Positions 25,145 through 33,174 of a stretch of DNA of 64,000 nt are shown one piece after another. A model generated the notes under the pieces. It had not been told where the DNA came from and ran no database searches. It saw only the letters and a list, made by a program, of their open reading frames with translations. The stretch is from contig CAWGNT010000013.1 of NCBI GenBank assembly GCA_963824085.1, forward strand, positions 248,001-312,000, written 5' to 3'. Position numbers and translations under genes: made by a program. This DNA comes from JARRNE01 sp963824085 (lineage in GTDB: Bacteria; Pseudomonadota; Gammaproteobacteria; Chromatiales; Chromatiaceae). Numbering within the stretch: the stretch's first letter is position 1; each line of letters begins with the position of its first letter.

Positions 25145-26451
25145 GCACCGCCGGGCTGAGCCTGGAGCAGGCCCCGCCGATCTCGGTTCCGCTCCGCTTC
25201 TTCGTGACCGCGCCGCTGTTTGCATGCGTTGCAGGCCTGATTGTCGCCTGGCACGGTGACGGCGTGATAGCCTCGCGCTGGACGCCTCCTGCGCTAGCCG
25301 TCGTCCACTTGATCACCCTCGGCTCCCTGACCCAAGTGATGTGCGGTGCATTGTTTCAGATGTTGCCGGTGCTTGCGGGTGCGCCCGTGCACGAAGTCGC
25401 CGCGGTCGGGCGCTGGACGCACGGGTTGTTGGCGTTTGGGACCGTCGGGCTCTGCGTCGGCTTTCTCGGCGGTGGACCGATGTCCCTGATAGCAGGAACG
25501 GCGCTGGTCTCTGCCGGTCTCGTCGTGTTTGTTGTGGCCGCTGCACGCGCGCTGGTGCGTCCCGCCAACGTCTCCCGGACGGTGCGCGCGATGCGGCTTG
25601 CCGTGATCTCGCTCGCAGTGACGTTGGGGCTGGGTCTTGCGCTGGTCTCTGTGTTATCGGGCTTGATGCATCTCAACGGCTTCGCCGATTGGGTCGACCT
25701 GCACCTTGCCTGGGGGCTGCTCGGGTGGGCCGGCATCCTGATCATGGGAGTGGGATATCAGGTTGTGCCGATGTTTCACGTCACGCCTGCCTATCCCCGC
25801 GTGCTGACCGCTTTGTGGGCACCGCTTACCTTCGCCGGGCTCTTGCTCGCCTCGGTGTTGACGGGAATGGGTCTGCGAGCTTCTGCGGGTTGGGCAATCG
25901 GGGTCGCGATTGTTACATTCGTCACCTTCGGTCTGACGACGCTCGACCTTCAGCGCAGGCGGCAGCGGCGGCGTGCTGACGCGACGCTTTTCCACTGGTG
26001 GTCTGCTATGGCCGCGGCGGTCGGGGCGGCAGTCGTTTGGCTCGTGAACGGCCCTGAAATCCTCCTAGGCGTATTGGTGCTCGTCGGCGTCGCAGTGGGT
26101 CTCCCGAGCGGAATGCTGTTCAAGATCGTACCCTTTCTCGGCTGGTTTCACCTCCAGCACAAGCAGGTTGCCACGGGGCGCTTCGACTGCCGGATTCCCA
26201 CCATGCACAGCTTCGTGCCTGAACGGGCCGCGCGCGCGCACTTCTGGGTGCATCTGGTCGCGCTAGTGTCTCTCGCAGCCGCCGTCACCTTCATCCCCCC
26301 TCTGGCGACGGTGGGCGGACTCGCGCTGGCCCTTTCCTCCGCACTCCTCACCGCCTTGCTGCTCCGTTGCGCAGTCGTGTATCGGCGTAGCGCCGTTGCG
26401 CTCGGGGGCGTACCTGATGCAATGGCGAACCGCCCTACTCGGAGGGTATAA
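25138..26451 (+). CDS. Polytopic membrane protein, NnrS/oxidase-subunit-I-like
   Basis: The protein has 437 residues and about twelve hydrophobic segments. Conserved-looking histidines within helices (VVHLITLGSLTQVM, GRWTHGLLAF, LHLAWGLLGWAGIL, WFHLQHKQVA) recall heme-binding helices of NnrS and cbb3-type subunit I proteins. It lacks the full set of heme-copper oxidase ligands as far as I can read, so it is not a terminal oxidase. Its start overlaps the DUF2249 stop, and the next gene begins directly after its TAA. Context argues for a role in NO handling. I cannot name the exact family. Confidence 0.7.
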   Translation: MLSTAGLSLEQAPPISVPLRFFVTAPLFACVAGLIVAWHGDGVIASRWTPPALAVVHLITLGSLTQVMCGALFQMLPVLAGAPVHEVAAVGRWTHGLLAFGTVGLCVGFLGGGPMSLIAGTALVSAGLVVFVVAAARALVRPANVSRTVRAMRLAVISLAVTLGLGLALVSVLSGLMHLNGFADWVDLHLAWGLLGWAGILIMGVGYQVVPMFHVTPAYPRVLTALWAPLTFAGLLLASVLTGMGLRASAGWAIGVAIVTFVTFGLTTLDLQRRRQRRRADATLFHWWSAMAAAVGAAVVWLVNGPEILLGVLVLVGVAVGLPSGMLFKIVPFLGWFHLQHKQVATGRFDCRIPTMHSFVPERAARAHFWVHLVALVSLAAAVTFIPPLATVGGLALALSSALLTALLLRCAVVYRRSAVALGGVPDAMANRPTRRV

Positions 26452-27231
26452 GTGGCCATTTACTTCCTGTCTAGAGTACGGAGCTGCGCCATCCTGACCG
26501 GTATATTGCTCGCGAGCGCCGTCTGGTCCCCCTTCGCCGCAGAGCTTCCCCCTGGCGACTGCGCTGCGCCCCGCGGGCGTACGGATCTCAGGCACTGCGA
26601 TTTCTCGGGCCGCGACCTCGGGATGCTCGATCTGCATGGCGCGATATTCGACGGCGCCCGCATGGAGAGCGCCAAGCTGGCGGGCTGCAACCTCCAGGGC
26701 GCGAGCGTGCAGGGCGCCAATCTCAAATGGGCCGATTTGCGGAACTGCGACCTCACAGGCGCCGACCTGCGCAAGGCCGATCTCTTCCATGCGACTTTCG
26801 ACGGCGGCCGCCTCGACCGGGCTGACCTGTCCGAAGCGAACATGTTCGGCGCCAACCTCAATCAGGTGACGGCAAGGGGTGCCAATTTCTCAGGCGCTTA
26901 CATGAAGGATATTCTTCTGGAGGACAGCGACCTCTCGGGTAGCCGTTTCGACAACTGTTTCATGTTTCGCGGCGTGCTCAGCGGCAGCCACCTCGTGAGT
27001 GCGAGCCTGCGCAAGGTCGTGCTCACGGGCGGGGCGTTGGAGCAGGCCGACCTCAGCGGCGCGGACCTCTCAGGCTCGCTGATCAATGGTGCGAGCTTGG
27101 ACGGAGCCGTGCTCAGAAACGCCACGTTGACGGATGCGCGTTTCGTCAACGCAGTGGTCAGCGGCGCGAACTTCGCGGGGGCAATCGATGTGCCCGATCA
27201 CCTGCAGAAGATGCTCAGCGGCCGGAAGTGA
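26452..27231 (+). CDS. Secreted pentapeptide-repeat protein
   Basis: The protein has 259 residues and begins with GTG directly after the previous stop, with GGAGGG just upstream. It has a signal peptide (about residues 10-30) and a CDF...CAAP region. Then come about 35 consecutive A(D/N)LxX-type repeats from residue 45 to 245, for example GADLRKADLFHATFDGGRLD and QADLSGADLSGSLINGASLD. These form a right-handed square beta-helix. Cytosolic relatives mimic DNA or bind gyrase, but this copy is predicted to be exported. Its co-transcription with hemerythrin, DUF2249 and an NnrS-like protein is unusual. Function unknown. Confidence 0.85.
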   Translation: MAIYFLSRVRSCAILTGILLASAVWSPFAAELPPGDCAAPRGRTDLRHCDFSGRDLGMLDLHGAIFDGARMESAKLAGCNLQGASVQGANLKWADLRNCDLTGADLRKADLFHATFDGGRLDRADLSEANMFGANLNQVTARGANFSGAYMKDILLEDSDLSGSRFDNCFMFRGVLSGSHLVSASLRKVVLTGGALEQADLSGADLSGSLINGASLDGAVLRNATLTDARFVNAVVSGANFAGAIDVPDHLQKMLSGRK

Positions 27232-27319
27232 GAGCATCCTGGCCCCGCGGACGGTGCCTGGTACAGGCACGCCGAAATCCCGGCAAAGACACGATTCGCT
27301 TCTCGATTGTCGGATTTCC

Positions 27320-27361
27320 GGGGTTGGGTACGGGCGTCCCCCGACGCCCGTACCCAACCCC
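27320..27361. terminator. Bidirectional terminator hairpin
   Basis: GGGGTTGGGTACGGGCGT (27320-27337) pairs perfectly with its inverse (27344-27361) around a 6-base loop. It lies between the convergent pentapeptide gene and nnrS. Confidence 0.7.
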
Positions 27362-27412
27362 TCAGGCTAGAGCCGAAGAGTTGCGGCCGATCGATACGGC
27401 GTTGTTCCCGGC

Positions 27413-27446
27413 ATTTCAGTGACGATCTAATTTCAGTGACGATCTA
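27413..27446. repeat. 17-bp tandem duplication
   Basis: ATTTCAGTGACGATCTA is present twice in direct succession (27413-27429 and 27430-27446), ending four bases before the 3' end of nnrS. It is a small slippage-type duplication. Confidence 0.9.
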
Positions 27447-27450
27447 CTGG

Positions 27451-28644
27451 TTACCCCGGGCGGCCGTCGCCGCGCGGGCGGACAAGCATGGGGCCATAGA
27501 TCCAGAGGAAGAGACCGAAGGCGAGCATCCAGCAGATACCTGACGCGAATATCCAGTCAAGGTAGGCGCCCGGGAACAACATTGGCGCAATGGCTCGTAG
27601 CAGGGCTGCGGTGTTTGCGAGGACGAATGCTAGGACGGTGAGCCCGGAGGCGTGCATGGTACGGCCGGTGTGGCCGAGGGTGACGCGGGCCATCATTCCC
27701 AGAGTGAACACCCCAAAGCCCCCTGCAGTGATGGCGTGGAGTGCGGCCGTGGGCGGTATCGGAAGAAATGCAGAGAGGCCGTCCAGCACCAGTCCCAGGC
27801 TCAACCACCCGAAGCCGCTGTAGAGTACCCCGAGGATGGGTTTCGTCCACGCGCGACGGTCGTGCCAACCCGCTAGTCGGACCACCTGAACCAGCCCCAG
27901 GGCGACGGCAAGCAGTCCGGTCGGGTGCGCGGCCAAATCAAGAAGATTGGCGACGAGAAGGGCGATCGCGATCGCAAAGGTCAGGCGCTCCACCCAGGTG
28001 CGCGTAACTGGGTTCGCCCCTTCTAGCCCCCGTTCCGCAAAGAAAGGCATTACGCGCCCTGCGACGAGGAGCAGCGTGACGACGATGAGATCCAGCATCA
28101 GGCGGTTACCGCGTGCGGCCATGGGGGGCGCGATGCCATCGATGCCAATGTGCACAAGAGCGCTCGCGACGCCCATGCCCGCGAGGATCACCAGGAAGAC
28201 TCGATTGGTGCGGTTAGATCCGGCCCAAAGGGGGCGCCAGAGCGAGAGCGCGAGCACAGGGAAGAACGCGATATCGAGGCCGGCAGCCAGGGCCGGCGGC
28301 GCCGACATCCAGGGTGCGGCGCGTGCGCTGAGCCAGAGCATTGCCAGTGCTGCGAGCCGCGCGCCGGTCGGCGTCTCCATCCCGGTCCAGTTGCGAGTAG
28401 CGGTCAGGAGGAAGCCTGCGATGACAGCGCCGGCATAGCCAAAGAGCATCTCATGGGCATGCCAGGTGACGCCGTCGAAGCCGGGCGCTGCCGCGAGGTC
28501 ACCCCGCAACATGGCGAGCCACACCGCGATAGCGACCACCGCTGCCGCACCCGCAGCCAAAAAGAAGGGGCGGAACCCGAGGGCCAGGACGCTGATTTGG
28601 TCGAGCCCGGTTCGGGGCTGCGCGGACAGACGGATCTTCTGCAT
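27451..28644 (-). CDS. nnrS: NnrS family membrane protein (copy 1)
   Basis: The protein has 397 residues and starts MQKIRLSAQPRTGLDQISVL at the ATG at 28644. It has about twelve membrane helices with the NnrS hallmarks: LGFRPFFLAAG, TWHAHEMLFGYAGAVIAGFLLTA split by TRNWTG, GRVMPFFAERG, ALHAITAGGFGVFTLGMMAR and LGHTGR. NnrS is a heme- and copper-containing inner-membrane protein linked to NO resistance. An exact FNR-type palindrome lies upstream at 28699, and the implied transcript start leaves a leader of about 20 bases. That supports this start over the upstream in-frame ATG. Confidence 0.93.
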   Translation of the reverse strand: MQKIRLSAQPRTGLDQISVLALGFRPFFLAAGAAAVVAIAVWLAMLRGDLAAAPGFDGVTWHAHEMLFGYAGAVIAGFLLTATRNWTGMETPTGARLAALAMLWLSARAAPWMSAPPALAAGLDIAFFPVLALSLWRPLWAGSNRTNRVFLVILAGMGVASALVHIGIDGIAPPMAARGNRLMLDLIVVTLLLVAGRVMPFFAERGLEGANPVTRTWVERLTFAIAIALLVANLLDLAAHPTGLLAVALGLVQVVRLAGWHDRRAWTKPILGVLYSGFGWLSLGLVLDGLSAFLPIPPTAALHAITAGGFGVFTLGMMARVTLGHTGRTMHASGLTVLAFVLANTAALLRAIAPMLFPGAYLDWIFASGICWMLAFGLFLWIYGPMLVRPRGDGRPG

Positions 28645-28698
28645 GTTGGCAAGCTCCACAGGTTTCGCAGAACCTAGCGTCGCCTGCGTCGGGTGACT

Positions 28699-28712
28699 TT
28701 GACACCGGTCAA
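28699..28712. promoter_or_regulatory. FNR/DNR box for nnrS
   Basis: TTGACACCGGTCAA is a perfect palindrome of TTGAC-N4-GTCAA form. Reading leftward, TAGGTT lies 22 bases after it, the class II spacing, so transcription would begin near 28664, about 20 bases before nnrS. Confidence 0.75.
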
Positions 28713-28802
28713 GCGCAACAATCTTGGCAGCGCTGGCGCCATGCGGTCGTTTGCTCGCCCACATGCGACAATAGAAGTCCGACTCGGCTCTTCCTCGGAA
28801 GC

Positions 28803-29915
28803 ATGTTCAGCATCATCGATCGCTACATTCTGGTAGAGGCGACCAAGGTATTCATGATCATCCTTGGCACCTTGTTGTTGATCGTGCTCAGCCTGTTGCT
28901 GCTGCGCACACTCGAGGCCGTCAATGTGGGCGCCTTGGGGACGGACCTGCTATGGCGCTTTCTGGGCCTGCAAATCCTTCGGGATGCCTCGAGCTTGTTG
29001 CCTCCGACCTTTTTCGTCGCGCTGCTTGTGGCGCTCGGACGGATGGCCCGTGACAGCGAGCTCATCGCCCTCAATGCTTGCGGGGCGGGGCCCGGTCGCA
29101 TCTATCGCGCACTCTTCTACTTCGCGCTTCCCGTCGCCTTGGTAACTGGCTGGTTCTCCCTCGTGCTGCGGCCGGGGGTCGTCGAGGACATCCAGCGGAT
29201 CGAGGCTCAGCAGAAGGAAGACGTGTACCAGCTTGCCGGGGTCAGGCAAGGGCGGTTCTATCAGCACGATCGGGGCCAGCTGACCCTGTTCGTGGAGGAG
29301 ATCGAGGACAACAAGCGGCTGCGCAACATCTTCATCCAGGACCGGAGAGGTGGAGAGTCGAAGCTGGTGGTCAGCGACGGAGGGATGCTTCGCTACGATC
29401 CCCAGTCCAACGAGCACTTCGTCACGCTGCTCAATGGACGCCGCTACGATGGGGTCCCGGGCAGGGCAGACTACGCTGTCGGCAATTTCGAAAAGTACAG
29501 TCTACGAATCGAGCCGCGGGACATGCAGGATTTCCGCACCTTGAAGCGCGCCACGTTCAAGACGACCGACCTCATCGGCTCGGACGACCTGGAGGATCGG
29601 GCTGAGCTTGAATATCGCTTCGCCTCTCCTCTCGCAATCTTTACGCTGACCCTCGCCGCTCTGCCCCTCACGAGCACCTCCCCGCGGCAGCGTGCCCCGG
29701 GTCGCATGTTTCTCGCCTTTCTAACCTACTTCAGCTTCTTCAACCTACAGCGGTTGGCCGGACACTGGCTCGAAGTGGGTGCTACGCCGACTTGGCTCAG
29801 CAGCCTCTGGTATCAGCCATTCGTCCTTTTGCTCGTCTTCGCCGTGCTCTTGCCGGAGAGCCGGTGGTTCAAGCGCCTGCTGCGGACGTTGTCTCGCGTT
29901 AGGGGCGGGCACTAA
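28803..29915 (+). CDS. lptF: LPS export permease LptF
   Basis: The protein has 370 residues. The YjgP/YjgQ topology is visible: three helices near the N-terminus (IIDRYILVEATKVFMIILGT, SLLPPTFFVALLVALGRM, IYRALFYFALPVALVTGWFS). A periplasmic jellyroll-like domain spans about 125-260. Three C-terminal helices follow (SPLAIFTLTLAALPL, FLAFLTYFSFF, YQPFVLLLVFAVLL). LptF pairs with LptG and LptB2 to move LPS from the inner membrane. No lptG follows; the next rightward gene is nosZ. The partner must be elsewhere, or this is an extra copy. Confidence 0.88.
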   Translation: MFSIIDRYILVEATKVFMIILGTLLLIVLSLLLLRTLEAVNVGALGTDLLWRFLGLQILRDASSLLPPTFFVALLVALGRMARDSELIALNACGAGPGRIYRALFYFALPVALVTGWFSLVLRPGVVEDIQRIEAQQKEDVYQLAGVRQGRFYQHDRGQLTLFVEEIEDNKRLRNIFIQDRRGGESKLVVSDGGMLRYDPQSNEHFVTLLNGRRYDGVPGRADYAVGNFEKYSLRIEPRDMQDFRTLKRATFKTTDLIGSDDLEDRAELEYRFASPLAIFTLTLAALPLTSTSPRQRAPGRMFLAFLTYFSFFNLQRLAGHWLEVGATPTWLSSLWYQPFVLLLVFAVLLPESRWFKRLLRTLSRVRGGH

Positions 29916-30062
29916 CCCTTCACCCTTCCTGCCGCTGCGGTTCACTCTAGCGTGTCGCCGCCTGCTGGACTCCCTCTGAATCCCTCGATGTCGCGGGCTT
30001 GATTCCATCCCGCCGCCGAATTTCGAGATCTTTTCCGTCAAATCACACAGGGGCCAGGCGCC

Positions 30063-30076
30063 TTGACTCATATCAA
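30063..30076. promoter_or_regulatory. FNR/DNR box for nosZ
   Basis: TTGACTCATATCAA fits TTGAY-N4-ATCAA. A TTAGCT/TAGCTT hexamer lies about 22 bases downstream, which predicts transcription from about 30111, roughly 60 bases before the nosZ ATG. Confidence 0.75.
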
Positions 30077-30173
30077 GCCTAGCTCTGGGCAGCGCGTGTT
30101 AGCTTGATTGGACCCTGTACGCAAAAGGCACAGGGTCAGAATCGGTTGACACTACCTTGTGGAGGACGGTGGC

Positions 30174-32486
30174 ATGCGAACGGTTAGCAGGCGGGCCTTC
30201 CCCTTGTTCGTGGGGCTGGCTATTGGTTTAGGGGGGGCGGCTACTGCTTGGTCCGCCGAGACGCTGCAGGACGTCATGCAGCGACGCGGCTTGACCGAGA
30301 AGGACATCCTGGCGGCGGCCAAGACATATACGCCAAGCGGCGGGCGGGACGAGTTCCTCGCCTTCAGCTCGGGGGGGCAGTCCGGACAGATGATCGTGTA
30401 CGGCGTCCCGTCGATGCGGATCCTCAAGTACATTGCCGTGTTCACGCCCGAGCCTTGGCAGGGCTACGGCTTCGACGACGAGTCGAAGGCCGTGCTCGCC
30501 GAAGGCCGGATCGACGGCAAGGACCTCAACTACGGCGATACCCACCACCCCGCGCTGTCGGAGACCAATGGGGATTACGACGGCAAGTACCTGTTCATCA
30601 ACGACAAGGCCAATCCGCGTGTCGCGGTGATTGACCTGAAGGACTTCGAGACCAAGCAGATCGTGGTCAACCCCCTGTTTCGGTCCGAGCACGGCGGCGC
30701 CTTCGTGACCCCCAACACGGAGTACGTGATGGAGTCGACCCAATATGCGGCGCCGTACAAGGGCGAGGGCTACGTGCCGATCGAGCAGTTCAACGACAAG
30801 TACCACGGTGGTTTGACCTACTGGAGCTTCAACAAGGAGAAGGGCCGCATCGATCCAGACAACTCCTTCACCTTCGAGCTCCCGCCCTACAGTCAGGACT
30901 TGTCCGACGCGGGAAAGAAGGACAGCTACGGCTGGGGCTTCACCAACTCCTTCTGTACCGAGCGCTATGTCGGCGGCATCGAGCGTGGGCGCCCGCCGTT
31001 CGAGGCCGGCTGCTCGTCGAAGGACACCGACTTCCTGCATGTGACCAACTGGAAGAAAGCCGAGGAGCTGGTCAAGTCGGGCAAGGTCAAGAAGCGTAAT
31101 GGGATGTACCTGATTCCCATGGATCAGGCGGTTGCCGAGGGGCTTCTGTACCTGATTCCGGAGCCCAAGAGTCCGCACGGCGTCGACGTGACACCGGACG
31201 GCAAGTACATCGTCGTCAACGGCAAGCTGGATACCCACAACTCCGTATACAGCTTCGACAAGATCATGGCGGCCATCAAGGCGGGCAAGCTCGAGGGCAA
31301 GGACCCCTACGGCATCCCGATTCTCTCCATGAAGGACACCCTTCACACCCAGGTGGAGCTCGGTCTCGGGCCGCTGCACACCCAGTTCGATTCCAGGCCC
31401 TGTGTGGCCTACACCTCGCTCTACGTCGACTCGATGGTCGTGAAGTGGGATTACTGCAAAGGCAAGGTGCTGGACAAGATCGCCATCAACTACAACATCG
31501 GTCACCTGATGACGATGGAAGGTGACACGGTCCATCCCAAGGGCCATTATCTGGTGGCACTGAACAAGCTGGCCATCGACCGCTTCAATCCGGTCGGCCC
31601 GCTGCACCCTCAGAACCACCAGCTGATCGACATCAGCGGCGACAAGATGGAGCTGCTCTACGACATGCCGCTGCCGCTGGGGGAACCGCACTATGTGGCG
31701 GCGATCGCGGCAGACAAGCTGAAGCCGGAGGTGCGGTACAAGTCTGGGTGGGACAGCAGAACGGATGAGAAGTCACCCTACGCCACCCGCGCGGGCCGTG
31801 AGAAGACGGAGCGCACATGTGACGCACAGGGCAAGTGCACGGTGGAGGTGAAGGGCACGGTTATCCGCTCCCACATCAACCCCGAGATCATCGAGGCGAA
31901 TGAAGGGGACACGGTCAGCATCCACCTGACCAACCTGGAGCGCGCCGAGGACGAGACCCACGGCTTTGCCATGTACGGCCAGCCCGTGCAGCTGTCCATC
32001 GAGCCCGGAAAGACCACCTCCGTCACCTTCGTCGCGGACAAGCCCGGAGTCTACCCGTACTACTGCACCGAGTTCTGCTCGGCACTGCACCTGGAAATGC
32101 AGGGCTACCTGCTTGTCAAGCCCAAGGGCTACCAGATGACCAAGGTCAAGATGGAGGAAGGCACCCTCTACACCAAGGCCGACTACGAGAAGCAGGTCAA
32201 GAACAACCTGGACACCCAGGCGGTGATCGACCAGGTCGTGGCTTTCATTACGGGCCAAAACTACAAGGACTATCCCACGGTGGTCGCACTGGTGGAGGAC
32301 GCCACCGACCAGCTCGGCTTCGCCAAGGGCGCCCGGGAGAAGTCGGAAACGGCCGCTGCCAAGGAGGACTGGCAGAACGCCATGCTTTGGGCCAACCAGT
32401 GGTGGCAGTATCAGGTGAAGGCCGCGGACTTGGGTCTGCGTGCCAAGAACCTGTTGGACGACGCCGCTGCTAAGAAGACGCAGTGA
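30174..32486 (+). CDS. nosZ: Nitrous oxide reductase NosZ
   Basis: The protein has about 770 residues and starts at the ATG at 30174, with GGAGG 8 bases upstream. The signal peptide (SRRAFPLFVGLAIGLGGAAT) carries a Tat-like SRRxF. A seven-bladed propeller holds CuZ ligand motifs such as GDTHHPALSETNG and the EHGGAF and PHGVDV histidines. The C-terminal cupredoxin carries the CuA site YYCTEFCSALHLEM. About 120 residues of helical sequence follow the CuA domain, which is longer than in Pseudomonas-type enzymes. The nosBDGH context and absence of nosR point to clade II. It reduces N2O to N2 in the periplasm. Confidence 0.96.
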   Translation: MRTVSRRAFPLFVGLAIGLGGAATAWSAETLQDVMQRRGLTEKDILAAAKTYTPSGGRDEFLAFSSGGQSGQMIVYGVPSMRILKYIAVFTPEPWQGYGFDDESKAVLAEGRIDGKDLNYGDTHHPALSETNGDYDGKYLFINDKANPRVAVIDLKDFETKQIVVNPLFRSEHGGAFVTPNTEYVMESTQYAAPYKGEGYVPIEQFNDKYHGGLTYWSFNKEKGRIDPDNSFTFELPPYSQDLSDAGKKDSYGWGFTNSFCTERYVGGIERGRPPFEAGCSSKDTDFLHVTNWKKAEELVKSGKVKKRNGMYLIPMDQAVAEGLLYLIPEPKSPHGVDVTPDGKYIVVNGKLDTHNSVYSFDKIMAAIKAGKLEGKDPYGIPILSMKDTLHTQVELGLGPLHTQFDSRPCVAYTSLYVDSMVVKWDYCKGKVLDKIAINYNIGHLMTMEGDTVHPKGHYLVALNKLAIDRFNPVGPLHPQNHQLIDISGDKMELLYDMPLPLGEPHYVAAIAADKLKPEVRYKSGWDSRTDEKSPYATRAGREKTERTCDAQGKCTVEVKGTVIRSHINPEIIEANEGDTVSIHLTNLERAEDETHGFAMYGQPVQLSIEPGKTTSVTFVADKPGVYPYYCTEFCSALHLEMQGYLLVKPKGYQMTKVKMEEGTLYTKADYEKQVKNNLDTQAVIDQVVAFITGQNYKDYPTVVALVEDATDQLGFAKGAREKSETAAAKEDWQNAMLWANQWWQYQVKAADLGLRAKNLLDDAAAKKTQ

Positions 32487-32510
32487 GGCGTCGGTAGCCA
32501 GTGCGGCTCG

Positions 32511-32537
32511 AAACAGGGGGCCATCGGCCCCCTGTTT
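32511..32537 (+). terminator. Strong hairpin between nosZ and the first cytochrome gene
   Basis: AAACAGGGGGCC (32511-32522) pairs perfectly with GGCCCCCTGTTT (32526-32537) over a 3-base loop. With only a short T-run, it may attenuate read-through or protect the nosZ message 3' end. Confidence 0.75.
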
Positions 32538-32580
32538 CCTCTCCCGAGATCGAGACCCCAATGATTCCGAGGTGATCACC

Positions 32581-32913
32581 ATGAGGACTGTCACGACCCT
32601 TTCCGTCTCGGCGTGTTTGCTTCTCGCGGCGGGCACGGCCGGCAACCTGTTCGCGCAGGAGAAGGCCGACGGGGCCCAGCTCTTCGCGAAGAAGACATGC
32701 GTTGCCTGCCACGGCAAGGATGCCAAGAGCCCGATCCTGCCCATCTATCCCAAGCTTGCCGGCCAGAACGCGCAGTACGCCTTCAACCAGATGAAGGACA
32801 TCAAGAGCGGCGCCCGCAACAACGGGCAGACCGCTGCCATGAAGGGGGTCATGCACCTGGTCAACGAGGACGAGATGCGGACCATCGCGGAATGGCTCGC
32901 GACGCTCAAATAG
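32581..32913 (+). CDS. Monoheme cytochrome c, NosC1-like
   Basis: The protein has 110 residues. A signal peptide (RTVTTLSVSACLLLAAGTAG, cleaved near LFAQ) is followed by a class I cytochrome c. The single heme site is CVACHGKDAKSP, with a YPKLAGQNAQYAFNQM helix and an M-containing C-terminal part (AAMKGVMHLVNEDEM) that supplies the sixth ligand. Small periplasmic cytochromes between nosZ and nosB are typical of clade II clusters and feed electrons to NosZ. It is separated from nosZ by the hairpin at 32511. Confidence 0.9.
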   Translation: MRTVTTLSVSACLLLAAGTAGNLFAQEKADGAQLFAKKTCVACHGKDAKSPILPIYPKLAGQNAQYAFNQMKDIKSGARNNGQTAAMKGVMHLVNEDEMRTIAEWLATLK

Positions 32914-33026
32914 AGACTCTCCAGCACCGTCCCGGGGGTGCCACGGAGCGCTGCCAAGCGCTGACCGGACCCGGGAGACCCGTGGCCGTTGCATATAAAC
33001 ACTCGCAAAATCAATGGGTTTTTAGA

Positions 33027-33040
33027 TTGACGGATGTCAA
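33027..33040. promoter_or_regulatory. FNR/DNR box inside the nos cluster
   Basis: TTGACGGATGTCAA is a perfect TTGAC-N4-GTCAA palindrome. TATACT at 33062-33067 lies 21 bases after it and is an excellent -10. Transcription would begin near 33075, 100 bases before the diheme cytochrome gene, so the cluster has a second regulated promoter. Confidence 0.8.
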
Positions 33041-33174
33041 GGAGATGGCTTTGTATGGGCTTATACTTCGGATCACGGAGGTGAGGTGCTGAGCGGTTCC
33101 ATTTCGCCAAACGCCTGCTGGAACCTCGTTGGTATTGACCTTTCGGGTAACTTTCGTCCTCTTGGAGGCTGCTT

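Noticed and set aside
30228..31691. 487-codon open frame antisense to nosZ
   Set aside because: Same reason; nosZ is clearly coding on the plus strand with all copper-site motifs.
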